Notes: a model not told the origin generated them from the letters alone. A stretch of 15,832 nucleotides of DNA from Planctomycetota bacterium (GCA_021799715.1 JAJYZY010000053.1:1-15832), one strand, 5' to 3'. Positions 7,977-15,465 are shown, counted from the stretch's first letter. Numbers and translations are program-made.

Positions 7977-7998
7977 GCCGGGCCTGCTGATGCCCGGC
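7977..7998. other. 7-bp perfect inverted repeat (hairpin)
   Basis: GCCGGGC and GCCCGGC flank an 8-base loop about 110 bases upstream of the long NfeD ATG, beyond its candidate promoter. There is no T-run on either side, so a terminator is not supported. It could be a regulatory hairpin or the end of a small transcript. Confidence 0.25.
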
Positions 7999-8258
7999 GG
8001 CGGCTCATAACACGCGGGTAGTGGATTTCAGAAAAGTTGCCGGAGAATGTGGGAAATAGTGATTTAGCCGGGCCGAATCGCAATCGCCGTAACCCGTTGG
8101 CCTGCCGGCGTATGGATCACCGCAGCACGTGAAACGGCGCAACCGGCACATTTTATTACACATGATTTGTTACGCATTGAAACGCGCGGTACTGGAAACT
8201 CCATGCCCTTTCCGATCCATACAGTCCAACATCGAAAAATATTGAAAAACGCTAACAC

Positions 8259-8287
8259 GCCCAACCGGTAATCGGATATGGTTGGGC
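8259..8287. promoter_or_regulatory. 8-bp perfect inverted repeat GCCCAACC/GGTTGGGC
   Basis: GCCCAACC (8259-8266) and GGTTGGGC (8280-8287) are separated by 13 bases. The half-site centres are about two helical turns apart, so the pair could bind a dimeric regulator on one DNA face. It could also form a hairpin in RNA. It lies mid-way between the two divergent genes. The function is inferred from symmetry only. Confidence 0.35.
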
Positions 8288-8376
8288 AGGCTCGGAGGTC
8301 GGTGGTTGAAATAAATGAGCGCGGTGTTAACATGCTGCTCGACAAATCTTCTAATTTGGCTTAATCTGGACATGAC

Positions 8377-8405
8377 TGGACTTTCCTGTCAGAATTTTCT
8401 ATAGT
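8377..8405 (+). promoter_or_regulatory. candidate promoter of the polyprenyl synthase gene
   Basis: TGGACT (8377-8382) and TATAGT (8400-8405) are 17 bases apart. TATAGT matches five of six -10 positions, and the -35 matches four of six. Transcription would begin near 8412, giving a leader of about 80 bases before the ATG at 8492. Confidence 0.3.
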
Positions 8406-8479
8406 TTCAATAAGATTTGAACGGACGCATGGCCGTTGGTCTGGATTTTGGCACGCTATTTTCCGGCCACCCCGTTCGT

Positions 8480-8483
8480 GGAG
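8480..8483 (+). promoter_or_regulatory. Shine-Dalgarno of the polyprenyl synthase gene
   Basis: GGAG lies 8 bases before the ATG at 8492. It supports that start over the upstream in-frame TTG at 8417. Confidence 0.55.
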
Positions 8484-8491
8484 AGCTTTTT

Positions 8492-9481
8492 ATGGTAACA
8501 ATGGCTGGAACGCAGACTTCAGAGATACTTGAGCCGTATCTTGCTTTGGTCAATGATCTATTTGCGCGCGAATTGACCAGCGATCTGGAACATGTGCAGA
8601 AGCTCTCCGACCACGTTGAACGATTTCGCGGAAAAATGCTGCGACCGGTGCTGGTATTCCTTTCGGGCCTGGCCGCGCGCAATAGCGCGCAAACGCTGGG
8701 CAGCACCCATATTACCATTGCCACAGTGGTGGAAATGGTCCATGTCGCCACTCTGGTGCATGACGACGTGCTGGACAACGCGGAAATACGGCGGCGCGGC
8801 GCAACGATCAATCATTTACACGGCAATGAGGCGGCGGTGCTTCTGGGCGATCTGCTGATCAGCCACGCTTACCACCTTTGCAGTTCGTTGGATAGTCAGT
8901 TCGCATCACGGGCTATCGGTCGCACGACCAACATTGTCTGTGAAGGCGAACTGACGCAGAATTTTAATCGCGGGAACTGGGCCTTAACCGAAAAAACCTA
9001 CTTCGATATTATCTACCGCAAAACCGCCAGCCTCATTGAAACCTCGTGTCGGCTGGGAGCCTGGGCATCGGATGCGGATGACGCCATCATTGAAGCGCTG
9101 GGAAATTATGGCCGGGATGTGGGCATGGCGTTCCAGATTATCGATGATCTGCTGGATATTGCCGGCCAGCAGAAAACAGTGGGAAAATCATTGGGAACGG
9201 ATATTGAAAAAGGCAAACTGACATTGCCGATGATACATTTTCTGGCCACCGCGGCCCCCACCCACAAGCAATTGCTGATAAGTCTGCTGGAATCGGATGC
9301 CCCGGATCGCATTGATAATGCCCGACAACTGCTGATCCCCAGTCCGTCGATGCGCTACGCCCGCAACCGCGCTCAACAGCTTGTGGATCAGGCGATCGCG
9401 TCGATCCGCGATTTGCCGGAATCAGACATTCGTCAGATTCTCGTCAATATGGCTCAATTTGTCACCGCACGAGAATCATAA
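8492..9481 (+). CDS. long-chain trans-polyprenyl diphosphate synthase
   Basis: The enzyme adds isopentenyl diphosphate units to an allylic diphosphate to make the isoprenoid side chain of respiratory quinones. It has 329 residues from the ATG at 8492, which is typical for the octaprenyl/heptaprenyl family. The first Asp-rich motif is in LVHDDVLDNAEIRRRG (88-103; D91, D92, D95), and the second is in FQIIDDLLDI (214-223; D218, D219, D222). GKMLRPVLVFLSG (47-59) holds the substrate-binding Gly-Lys/Arg region, and GKSLGTDIEKGKLTLP (231-246) follows. The residue five positions before the first Asp is Ala86. Short-chain synthases have a bulky aromatic there, so a long product is expected. The frame extends upstream to a TTG at 8417, but those 25 residues do not look like family sequence. 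Quinone type cannot be read from this. Confidence 0.92.
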   Translation: MVTMAGTQTSEILEPYLALVNDLFARELTSDLEHVQKLSDHVERFRGKMLRPVLVFLSGLAARNSAQTLGSTHITIATVVEMVHVATLVHDDVLDNAEIRRRGATINHLHGNEAAVLLGDLLISHAYHLCSSLDSQFASRAIGRTTNIVCEGELTQNFNRGNWALTEKTYFDIIYRKTASLIETSCRLGAWASDADDAIIEALGNYGRDVGMAFQIIDDLLDIAGQQKTVGKSLGTDIEKGKLTLPMIHFLATAAPTHKQLLISLLESDAPDRIDNARQLLIPSPSMRYARNRAQQLVDQAIASIRDLPESDIRQILVNMAQFVTARES

Positions 9482-9551
9482 ACGCGCCTATTCCACATCG
9501 CGTCGTGGTGCCGAATGGATCACAGGACCGCGCAACATCATTTTTTGATAT

Positions 9552-9581
9552 TTGCCGCAGGGCTTTATGCTGGGCTATAAT
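9552..9581 (+). promoter_or_regulatory. candidate promoter of adk
   Basis: A perfect -10 box TATAAT (9576-9581) is preceded by TTGCCG (9552-9557) at an 18-base spacing. It lies in the 165-base gap before adk, about 65 bases from the start codon, which suggests adk can be transcribed separately from the polyprenyl synthase. Confidence 0.5.
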
Positions 9582-9635
9582 ATTTTGAGAGCTGTGGGAG
9601 CTTCATCCCGGTGATAATAAAACCGAGGGCGGATC

Positions 9636-9640
9636 AGGAG
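9636..9640 (+). promoter_or_regulatory. Shine-Dalgarno of adk
   Basis: AGGAG 6 bases before the ATG at 9647. It shows that the N-terminal extension is probably translated. Confidence 0.6.
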
Positions 9641-9646
9641 TAGGTT

Positions 9647-10402
9647 ATGATTCCGTCCATCGCGCAGTCAGACCGTGCGGCGTGGCTGAAAGGTCCGGCC
9701 TTTGAATGTTCCGTGAAACCCGCGGCCCAAAGTCGCCCATGGCGATTGGTGCTGCTGGGCCCACCTGGAGTGGGCAAAGGAACACAGGCGGAACTTCTTG
9801 CAGCGCACCTGGGGGCGTGCCATCTTTCCACCGGTGATGTGTTCCGCATGGCCAAACGTATGGATTCCTGCCAGGCCACCGCGGCCATGCGCGAGGCTCT
9901 GGAGTTCATGCGGGCGGGCAAACTGGTTTCTGATGGACTGGTCATGGCCATGGTGGCGGAACGTTCCAAGTGCCTGCATTGCGGCGGCGGCTTTATTCTC
10001 GACGGTTTTCCACGCACGCTGCAACAAGCCATCGATTTTGACACACTTCTGGTTGCGCAAAATATCATGATCGATGCGGTTATTGATTACGAACTATCGC
10101 TGGAAGCCACTATTGCACGCGCCGCGGGCAGATTGACCTGTCCCGCCTGCCATGCGGTCTATCACACAATAAGCAAGCCGCCCGCGGTAATTGGCATGTG
10201 TGATCAATGTGGCGCAAAACTCAAACAGCGGGAAGACGACCGCCCGGAAGTCGCGCAAGTGCGAATGCGTCAATACGCCGCCGTAACCGAACCACTGACG
10301 GAATATTACCGCGGGCGCGGCGTACTTGTTGCAATATCAGCCGAGGCGTCGCCTTCGGAGATATTTATCAATACCCTCAAGGCGTTGGAGGCGCGGAAGT
10401 GA
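9647..10402 (+). CDS. adk: adenylate kinase, zinc-binding LID type, with N-terminal extension
   Basis: This enzyme catalyses ATP + AMP to 2 ADP in the cytosol. It has 251 residues, longer than the usual 210-220. The extra length is about 32 residues before the first core strand. AGGAG 6 bases before the ATG at 9647 supports the long start. Core motifs are P-loop GPPGVGKGT (38-46), STGDVFRM (61-68) with the AMP-site Thr and Arg, ILDGFPRT (117-124) and QREDDRPEVAQVRMRQY (194-210). The LID carries CPAC (165-168) and CDQC (185-188), the four-Cys zinc site of Gram-positive-type adenylate kinases. An additional CLHC pair (109-112) sits in the loop just before the GFPRT strand, which is not usual. 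The stop lies 2 bases from the stop of the convergent DHODH-like gene, so there is no room for a terminator between them. Confidence 0.9.
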   Translation: MIPSIAQSDRAAWLKGPAFECSVKPAAQSRPWRLVLLGPPGVGKGTQAELLAAHLGACHLSTGDVFRMAKRMDSCQATAAMREALEFMRAGKLVSDGLVMAMVAERSKCLHCGGGFILDGFPRTLQQAIDFDTLLVAQNIMIDAVIDYELSLEATIARAAGRLTCPACHAVYHTISKPPAVIGMCDQCGAKLKQREDDRPEVAQVRMRQYAAVTEPLTEYYRGRGVLVAISAEASPSEIFINTLKALEARK

Positions 10403-10404
10403 CC

Positions 10405-11394
10405 TCAGGCTTGCCATTGCTGCAAAGCCCGCATGTATCGAACACGTTCACAGGTTTCCGGATCGGGCATCTGATCGAAGCGTAATCGACCGCGCAACTC
10501 TTCAATTGATTGACATTGCTGATCACGCATGCATTGTTCAAATTGATCGAGCATGGACCGCAAAACCTCCGGGCCGTCCCGCATCACCGCCGAAACCACT
10601 TGCGCGGCATGAGCACCGGCTTTGATGGCCTTGAAAACATCCGCGCCCGTGTTGACACCGCCGGAGATCGCCAGCGAAATATTTAAATATTGTGCCATGA
10701 CCGCAAGCCAATACAGGCGTATCTGCAAATGCGATTCATCACGCTGATATTCGGCGTTGTCTTCAGTACCGTCGTTCAAGGACTGCTGTATCTGATACAC
10801 GCGGTTAAACAGCACCAGTGCGTCCGCACCCGATTGCTGGGCGGCAGCGGCAAAATGCGGCAGGGAGGAGAGAAACGGCGAGAGCTTAACGGCCACGGGT
10901 ATACGCACGGATGCCGCCACAGTACGGATGATGTCCAGCATCTGCCGTTCGACATCCTGCCCGCTGATGGTGGGATCACTGGGAAACGCATAGAGATTTA
11001 ATTCCAGTGCATCCGCTCCCGCCTCTTGAATATGTTCCGCATAGCGTGTCCACCCGCCGGGGCGTGAACCGTTAAGTGAAGCGATCACGGGAACGTCCAC
11101 GACTTGTTTCAAACGCTGAATGTGCGCCAGATATTCTTCCGGGCGGGCGCGAAATGCAGCGGGATCGATAAAATCCTCCCGCCGGGGATGCGCGTCGGCA
11201 TACATCTCCCGGAGATACACGGTGGAAAAATGTTCGCCTTCAAGTTGCTCCTGAAACAGCGAATGCATCACCACGGCCGCTGCGCCGGAATCCACAAGCT
11301 CGCGCACGCGATCCAACTGATCCCCCAATGGCGAGGCCCCGATAATCAGCGGGGTGTTGAGTTTTAATCCCATGTACTGGGTTTGAAGATTCAT
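10405..11394 (-). CDS. dihydroorotate dehydrogenase-like flavoprotein (non-canonical, not PyrD)
   Basis: The protein has 329 residues and a TIM-barrel layout of the class 1 DHODH/FMN family. It has LNTPLIIGASPLGDQLDRVR (12-31), VPVIASLNGSRPGGW (101-115), ADALELNLYAFPSDP (127-141), IPVAVKLSPFLSSLP (165-179) and the FMN phosphate region AISGGVNTGADVFKAIKAGA (242-261). True class 1 DHODHs read NLSCPN or similar where this protein reads NLYAFPSDP, so the catalytic Cys/Ser is absent. This matches the widespread family annotated as dihydroorotate dehydrogenase-like protein, for which I know no settled reaction. FMN binding is likely; pyrimidine synthesis is unlikely. AAGGAGA 6 bases before the ATG at 11394 is a strong ribosome site. 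It is the last gene of the redox operon, 64 bases after the DsrE2 gene. Confidence 0.87.
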   Translation of the reverse strand: MNLQTQYMGLKLNTPLIIGASPLGDQLDRVRELVDSGAAAVVMHSLFQEQLEGEHFSTVYLREMYADAHPRREDFIDPAAFRARPEEYLAHIQRLKQVVDVPVIASLNGSRPGGWTRYAEHIQEAGADALELNLYAFPSDPTISGQDVERQMLDIIRTVAASVRIPVAVKLSPFLSSLPHFAAAAQQSGADALVLFNRVYQIQQSLNDGTEDNAEYQRDESHLQIRLYWLAVMAQYLNISLAISGGVNTGADVFKAIKAGAHAAQVVSAVMRDGPEVLRSMLDQFEQCMRDQQCQSIEELRGRLRFDQMPDPETCERVRYMRALQQWQA

Positions 11395-11458
11395 CGTTGT
11401 TCTCCTTCATTTTTTTTTGCCGCCTTTTGGAAATATTTCGCCGACGGCACTTTCCCGG

Positions 11459-12016
11459 TTACAGAAACACAACCTGCTTGGATTCACTGATCAGACTGAT
11501 GAATGTGCCGACGCCAACATAATCAAGGCTCGGATAATCCATCATTTCCTGCTCCTTAAAACCCATGACGTTCATGGACATTTCACAGATGTGAATGCGA
11601 ACACCGAGTTCTCCGGCTTCCTTGATGAGCTCCTCCAGTGATTTAACGCCGCGCTGCTTCATAACGCCGCGAATCATCTTTGGCCCCACGCCGGCCATCT
11701 GCATTTTTGACAGTGGCAAGGCCCGTGATCCACGCGGAAGCATGAGCCCAAACATCCGATCAAGCAGTCCCTTCTTTGCGTGCTTTTTAGGATCGCGCAG
11801 GGCCGCTATTGCCCAGAATGTAAAAAACATATCGACTTGAACATCGTACGCCACCGCGCCAAGCGCAATGATAAAGGCGGCAATAGTGGAATCCAAATCA
11901 CCCTGCATGACACCAATGGCAAGCCGATCATTGCCGGCGGATTTTTCCAGGGAATCAACCCGCGCCGTCAAATCCGCGATCTTTTTTTCCAAATCGGACA
12001 TTTCCATAACACCCAT
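11459..12016 (-). CDS. DsrE2 family (DsrE/DsrF/DrsH-like) sulfur-carrier-type protein
   Basis: The protein has 185 residues. Residues 5-28 form a short heptad-like helix (EMSDLEKKIADLTARVDSLE). The DsrE-like domain follows from RLAIGVMQGDLDSTIAAFII (31-50), through FFTFWAIAALRD (64-75) and ALPLSKMQMAGVGPKMIRGV (99-118), to IHICEMSMNVMGFKEQE (141-157). Cys144 in the C-x-M-S-M motif is the conserved cysteine of DsrE2, expected to bind persulfide or to trap sulfur. The segments around 45-72 are hydrophobic and may sit at the membrane. The ATG at 12016 is chosen because AAGGAA lies 6 bases before it. The longer frame opens only with a TTG at 12034. Relatives occur with sulfur-oxidising Hdr-like, peroxiredoxin and sulfurtransferase genes. 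Here it directly follows the QmoC-like gene, suggesting sulfur or thiol transfer to the redox complex. Confidence 0.88.
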   Translation of the reverse strand: MGVMEMSDLEKKIADLTARVDSLEKSAGNDRLAIGVMQGDLDSTIAAFIIALGAVAYDVQVDMFFTFWAIAALRDPKKHAKKGLLDRMFGLMLPRGSRALPLSKMQMAGVGPKMIRGVMKQRGVKSLEELIKEAGELGVRIHICEMSMNVMGFKEQEMMDYPSLDYVGVGTFISLISESKQVVFL

Positions 12017-12022
12017 GATACA

Positions 12023-12028
12023 TTCCTT
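12023..12028 (-). promoter_or_regulatory. Shine-Dalgarno of the DsrE2 gene
   Basis: AAGGAA on the minus strand, 6 bases before the ATG at 12016. It rules out the upstream TTG at 12034 as the main start, because that TTG would lie upstream of the site. Confidence 0.5.
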
Positions 12029-12073
12029 ATTCAATCATCCATTTGCGGTCCCGAGCCACAACGCATCGCCCCG

Positions 12074-13228
12074 TCAGGCCGCAAGTTTTTCCACGGCACG
12101 GTCTTCAATCGTCCCGGCCGAACCCGCCGCGCGCTTAACCCCCGCAAGGTATATGGAGAGCGGCCTATACATAATATGAGACCATTTGCTGAAAGGCACT
12201 TCAACCACCAGCATCGGCACGGCGATGGACAAATGGATGACATAAATGATGTAGGTGGCCATCGGTAACCCGCCCACGCGGAAAATATTGACCATGATCC
12301 CCGTTAAAGCTGTAAGAAACAGCATGATGAGAAATATCCAATCGCTGGCTTCACTGAACAGATGAATCGGTTCTTTACGCCGCCAGCGCGAAATCATAAA
12401 ATCCAATGTCGGATAAAGCAGGGCAATCGTGGCATAATATCCCCAGAGCCGTTGCGGATAATAAAACGGGTAGACCTTATCGGTTTGAAACCAGCGCAGC
12501 AGTATCAACACCAGCGTTAACATGCTTAGATAGCCTGAAACCAGCAGCAGATGTTTGATCCAGCGAATTCCGCTATGGTGCGATCCACACTTGCGCCACC
12601 GCTTTTGAGTAAACAGATGAACGAAGAATACCGGTATCTGCCGGATAAATATCTTCGGAGAAATGCTTAACATCTTTTTGCGTCCCAGCGTCCACCACGT
12701 CATCCGGGCGGCACCCGCAAGCAGGAAAAATGACAGTGTGGCCGCCATGATCCAGTCGCCAAGCTCCACCGCATGAACCGGCGCAAAGGTGTTGAGTTCC
12801 ACCTTGTTGCGCATCATGGGACCGTGAAACGCGACAAACAGGCCGGTAACAAACAGCCCGACCAGAACAATGGCCAATATTTCCTTCAGCGCCGACTGAT
12901 AAAACAATTTTGCCAATCCGGTAAAGTCATAACGCGATGTGAGATACCGGCGCGAAGCCATCATGGTCTCCGCCGGATTAGCCTGCCGCGGACAATTGGT
13001 TGTGCAGTCTCCGCAATAATAGCAAAGCCACGGATCCAGACTTTCCTCCAGCCTGGCCTGCTGCCCCGTCTGAATCAGCCGGATAACCCGGCGCGGAAAG
13101 CCGCCACCGGAGTCTTCCGACATGGGGCAGATGGTCGTGCAGGTGCCGCAGTTCATGCACATGTCAACATCTTGTCCGCCAAACCGCGTGATATCAAGAT
13201 GCAAATCGGAATTAAATTTTCCAGCCAT
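12074..13228 (-). CDS. QmoC-like HdrC/HdrE fusion: [4Fe-4S] ferredoxin plus cytochrome b-like membrane subunit
   Basis: The protein has 384 residues. The N-terminal HdrC-like domain has two complete cluster motifs, CMNCGTCTTICP (C24, C27, C30, C34) and CYYCGDCTTNCP (C69, C72, C75, C79). The remainder has about six membrane helices (roughly 116-136, 156-175, 226-246, 264-281, 297-315 and 325-345). Histidines at helix edges (H152, H226, H332, H351) are candidate haem ligands. The ending IHLSIAVPMLVVEVPFSKWS (331-350) matches HdrE/NarI-type cytochromes. This fusion is the hallmark of QmoC, the membrane anchor linking HdrA-type flavoproteins to the quinone pool. No CCG domain (HdrB) is present. 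GAGG 7 bases before the ATG at 13228 supports the start. Quinone exchange is inferred from QmoC. Sulfate reduction as the purpose is not supported, because no apr/sat genes are in view. Confidence 0.88.
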   Translation of the reverse strand: MAGKFNSDLHLDITRFGGQDVDMCMNCGTCTTICPMSEDSGGGFPRRVIRLIQTGQQARLEESLDPWLCYYCGDCTTNCPRQANPAETMMASRRYLTSRYDFTGLAKLFYQSALKEILAIVLVGLFVTGLFVAFHGPMMRNKVELNTFAPVHAVELGDWIMAATLSFFLLAGAARMTWWTLGRKKMLSISPKIFIRQIPVFFVHLFTQKRWRKCGSHHSGIRWIKHLLLVSGYLSMLTLVLILLRWFQTDKVYPFYYPQRLWGYYATIALLYPTLDFMISRWRRKEPIHLFSEASDWIFLIMLFLTALTGIMVNIFRVGGLPMATYIIYVIHLSIAVPMLVVEVPFSKWSHIMYRPLSIYLAGVKRAAGSAGTIEDRAVEKLAA

Positions 13229-13274
13229 GATAAGACCTCATCAATATCCTGCCGTATTGCAATGTATGACCACA

Positions 13275-13592
13275 TCAAGCCTTTTTCGGGCTTGCAGGCT
13301 CCGGTTCCGTCAGGCCGTAGCGGATATACCCATCCGCTTCGCCGAGTTCCCGCACCTCGCCGTATTTGCGCATTCCTGCGATATGCCGCAATACATCACA
13401 TGACGGCAGATTCAGGCTTTGCGCCAGCGATGGCACCGTATCCGGCTGATTCTGCAGGGATTTTCGTATGGCCTTTCGGGCACTGAGAAAGTCCTTGTGC
13501 CGTTTTAACCTGACCTCATCACCACCGCCGATACGGGATCTGAAATCAGCCAGCGCCTTTTTCTGTTCCGCCGTGATCGCTTTTTTAGCCAA
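13275..13592 (-). CDS. small winged-helix-like protein within the Hdr operon
   Basis: The frame stays open upstream to 13736, but that part overlaps the 3' end of the HdrA-like gene in another frame. The likely start is therefore the TTG at 13592, 16 bases after the HdrA-like stop, giving 105 residues. There is AAGGA about 13 bases before it, which is rather distant, so the start is not certain. The protein is basic and helical at the N-terminus (KKAITAEQKKALADFRSRI). Then comes a segment like a winged helix, VPSLAQSLNLPSCDVLRHIA (residues 62-81), continuing as GMRKYGEVRELGEADGYIRY. One cysteine is present and there is no cluster motif. Its position between HdrA and the QmoC-like subunit suggests an accessory or scaffold protein of the complex, or a redox-responsive regulator. 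I do not recognise a named family. Confidence 0.65.
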   Translation of the reverse strand: MAKKAITAEQKKALADFRSRIGGGDEVRLKRHKDFLSARKAIRKSLQNQPDTVPSLAQSLNLPSCDVLRHIAGMRKYGEVRELGEADGYIRYGLTEPEPASPKKA

Positions 13593-13608
13593 GGTACACC
13601 ATCCATCC

Positions 13609-15459
13609 TTAAACCGCGGCCGTAGCCATGTTCCGCACCAGGCCGTCCACCATCGCATCGTATTGATCAATGCGCCAGCCGCTGACATTGATCGCTTGTG
13701 TCGGGCAGACCGCCACGCAGGCACCGCAACCGACACACAAGCCGGGATTCACCCGCGCTTTGCGTACCGTGCGGCCATCCTCCGGTGTTTCCACCATGGT
13801 CAAAGCTCCGTCATATTCACATTGCGTAAGACACGCACCGGACCCTTCGCATAACTGGGTATCAACTTCGGCAACATACGGGTTTAATTCAACTTTGTCC
13901 GTGGTGAACATGGCCCGCGCTTTAACCGCCGCGGCACCGGCGGCGGCTAACGTTTCGTGAATATTCATCGGGGCTTGCGCGGTACCGGCAAGCAGTACAC
14001 CATTAACGGAAATTTCCACCGGTCGAAGTTTGGGGTGTATTTCCTGCAGAAAGCCGTCTTCGCCGCGCGGAAGTTTCAATTGATCCACGAGCGTTTCACA
14101 TGAGCCCGGTGTCATGCCTGCCGCCAGGACCACCATATCCACTTCTAACTCCAGCTCCTCGCCCCACGACAGATAATCCTTAACTGAAACCCGTAATGGA
14201 AAAGCGCCGCCATCAGTGTTGACAACCTTGGGCGGTTCATCGCCGTGATAACGGAAGAACACCACGCCCGCCCGTGAAGCATTGGTGTAATATTCTTCAT
14301 GACCTCGCCCATAGGTGCGAATATCCTGATGCAGATCATAAACACGGGTTTTCGGAAATCGTTGACGGACCTGCAAAGCCTGATTCAGCACCGTGGTGCA
14401 GCAGACGCGGGAGCAATAGGTGTTAAGGCGGCCATCCGGCCCCGGTGTATGAACGCCGTCCACCTGGCGACTTCCAACACAGTGAATAAAGGCAATGGCG
14501 CGGATGGAACGTCCATTGAATTGAAGCGTTCGGCCGGCCCCGGTTTGTCCGGCCAACAGCGCATTGAAATCCATCGTGGTGATAACTGCGGGATGCCGCT
14601 TAAAATTAAATTCGCCATCCTTGGGAACGTAGGGTTTGAATCCCGTGGCCATGACAATAACACCAACCGTCGTGTGAATATCCGCGGTCTGGCCGGATGG
14701 TCCAAACTCACCATGAATGGCAACCTCAAAATTGCCGATAAAACCGCTGACTTTGGTCACCTCGCTTTTCAAAAGTATCTCTATTTTCGGATTGGCGGTT
14801 ACCTGCGACTCCAATTTTGCGGCCAACTCGGCGGCGGACTGTCCGCTGGGGAACAATTGGTTGAGAGCCGGCAATTTGCCGCCGAGACGATCCGAACGCT
14901 CGACAAGCACGACGGGAATGCCGCAGGCGGCCAGATCCGCCGCAACTTTCATTCCTGCGGGACCGCCCCCCACCACCAGAGCCCGACGATGATTGGGCAG
15001 ACGGATTTTGTCCAGAGGCCTTGAATGGCTGACCTTACCCACGGCGGCACTGATGAGTTGAATCGCCTTGGCAGTGGCACCGCGCGGATCGTGCTTGTGC
15101 GCCCAGGAACATTGTTCCCGAATATTGACATGCTCGTAAAGGTACGGATTCATTTTGCTTCGCACGACAGCGCCGCGGAAGGTCAACTCATGGAGGAATG
15201 GTGAGCAGGATGCCACCACCACACGATCCAGCTTTTCCTGTTTGATATCGTCACTGATGGTCTGTTGCCCGGGATCCGAACACATAAACGTGTGAACTTT
15301 GGAGACCGCCACACCCGGAATAAGCCGGCAAATCTCGGCAACATGATCCGTATCGACGACATCCGAGATATTGCCCCCGCAGCGGCAGATGTACACACCC
15401 ACGCGCGGTGTTGCAGAAACCCCGGATTCCTGTATGGCATTTTCTTTCGCGGTGTCCAT
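13609..15459 (-). CDS. hdrA: HdrA-like FAD/iron-sulfur oxidoreductase (heterodisulfide reductase subunit A family)
   Basis: The protein has 616 residues. The HdrA N-terminal domain covers about 19-145, with VGVYICRCGGNISDVVD (20-36), FMCSDPGQQTI (58-68), RVVVASCSPFLHELTFR (79-95) and NIREQCSWAH (112-121). A Rossmann FAD domain follows, with LVVGGGPAGM (161-170) and an ERSDRLGGKL segment (187-196), then IHCVGSR (325-331), YCSRVCC (348-354) and a C-terminal FAD contact at VLLAGTAQAPMNIHETLAAA (488-507). Last is a two-cluster ferredoxin. The motif CVGCGACVAVC (575-585) is complete, while the first motif reads CEGSGACLTQC (537-547) with Ser540 in place of Cys. The ATG at 15459 is preferred because GAGG lies 6 bases before it; the ATG at 15471 overlaps the preceding stop (TAATG). 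It is an electron-routing subunit, coupled to the preceding HdrA-like gene and to the QmoC-like subunit. Confidence 0.93.
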   Translation of the reverse strand: MDTAKENAIQESGVSATPRVGVYICRCGGNISDVVDTDHVAEICRLIPGVAVSKVHTFMCSDPGQQTISDDIKQEKLDRVVVASCSPFLHELTFRGAVVRSKMNPYLYEHVNIREQCSWAHKHDPRGATAKAIQLISAAVGKVSHSRPLDKIRLPNHRRALVVGGGPAGMKVAADLAACGIPVVLVERSDRLGGKLPALNQLFPSGQSAAELAAKLESQVTANPKIEILLKSEVTKVSGFIGNFEVAIHGEFGPSGQTADIHTTVGVIVMATGFKPYVPKDGEFNFKRHPAVITTMDFNALLAGQTGAGRTLQFNGRSIRAIAFIHCVGSRQVDGVHTPGPDGRLNTYCSRVCCTTVLNQALQVRQRFPKTRVYDLHQDIRTYGRGHEEYYTNASRAGVVFFRYHGDEPPKVVNTDGGAFPLRVSVKDYLSWGEELELEVDMVVLAAGMTPGSCETLVDQLKLPRGEDGFLQEIHPKLRPVEISVNGVLLAGTAQAPMNIHETLAAAGAAAVKARAMFTTDKVELNPYVAEVDTQLCEGSGACLTQCEYDGALTMVETPEDGRTVRKARVNPGLCVGCGACVAVCPTQAINVSGWRIDQYDAMVDGLVRNMATAAV

Positions 15460-15465
15460 GATCAA

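Larger units (their letters stand above)
7867..8491. other. divergent intergenic region between NfeD operon and polyprenyl synthase
   Basis: About 620 bases separate two divergently transcribed units. It holds the NfeD promoter at the left, two perfect inverted repeats (7977-7998 and 8259-8287) and a candidate promoter for the polyprenyl synthase at the right. Frames on the minus strand (8064-8345 and 8170-8373) have no recognisable domain. The 67-codon one starting at 8373 has AGGA about 10 bases upstream but no other support. The length and symmetry elements suggest regulation or a small RNA, though nothing specific is recognised. Confidence 0.5.

Noticed and set aside
8170..8373. A 67-codon minus-strand frame with AGGA upstream
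   Set aside because: There is no domain. It overlaps the candidate promoter and inverted repeat of the region, and nothing beyond the weak ribosome site supports it.
13593..13736. Upstream extension of the small winged-helix-like frame
   Set aside because: It overlaps the HdrA ferredoxin coding region and reads as Trp/Arg-rich shadow sequence.
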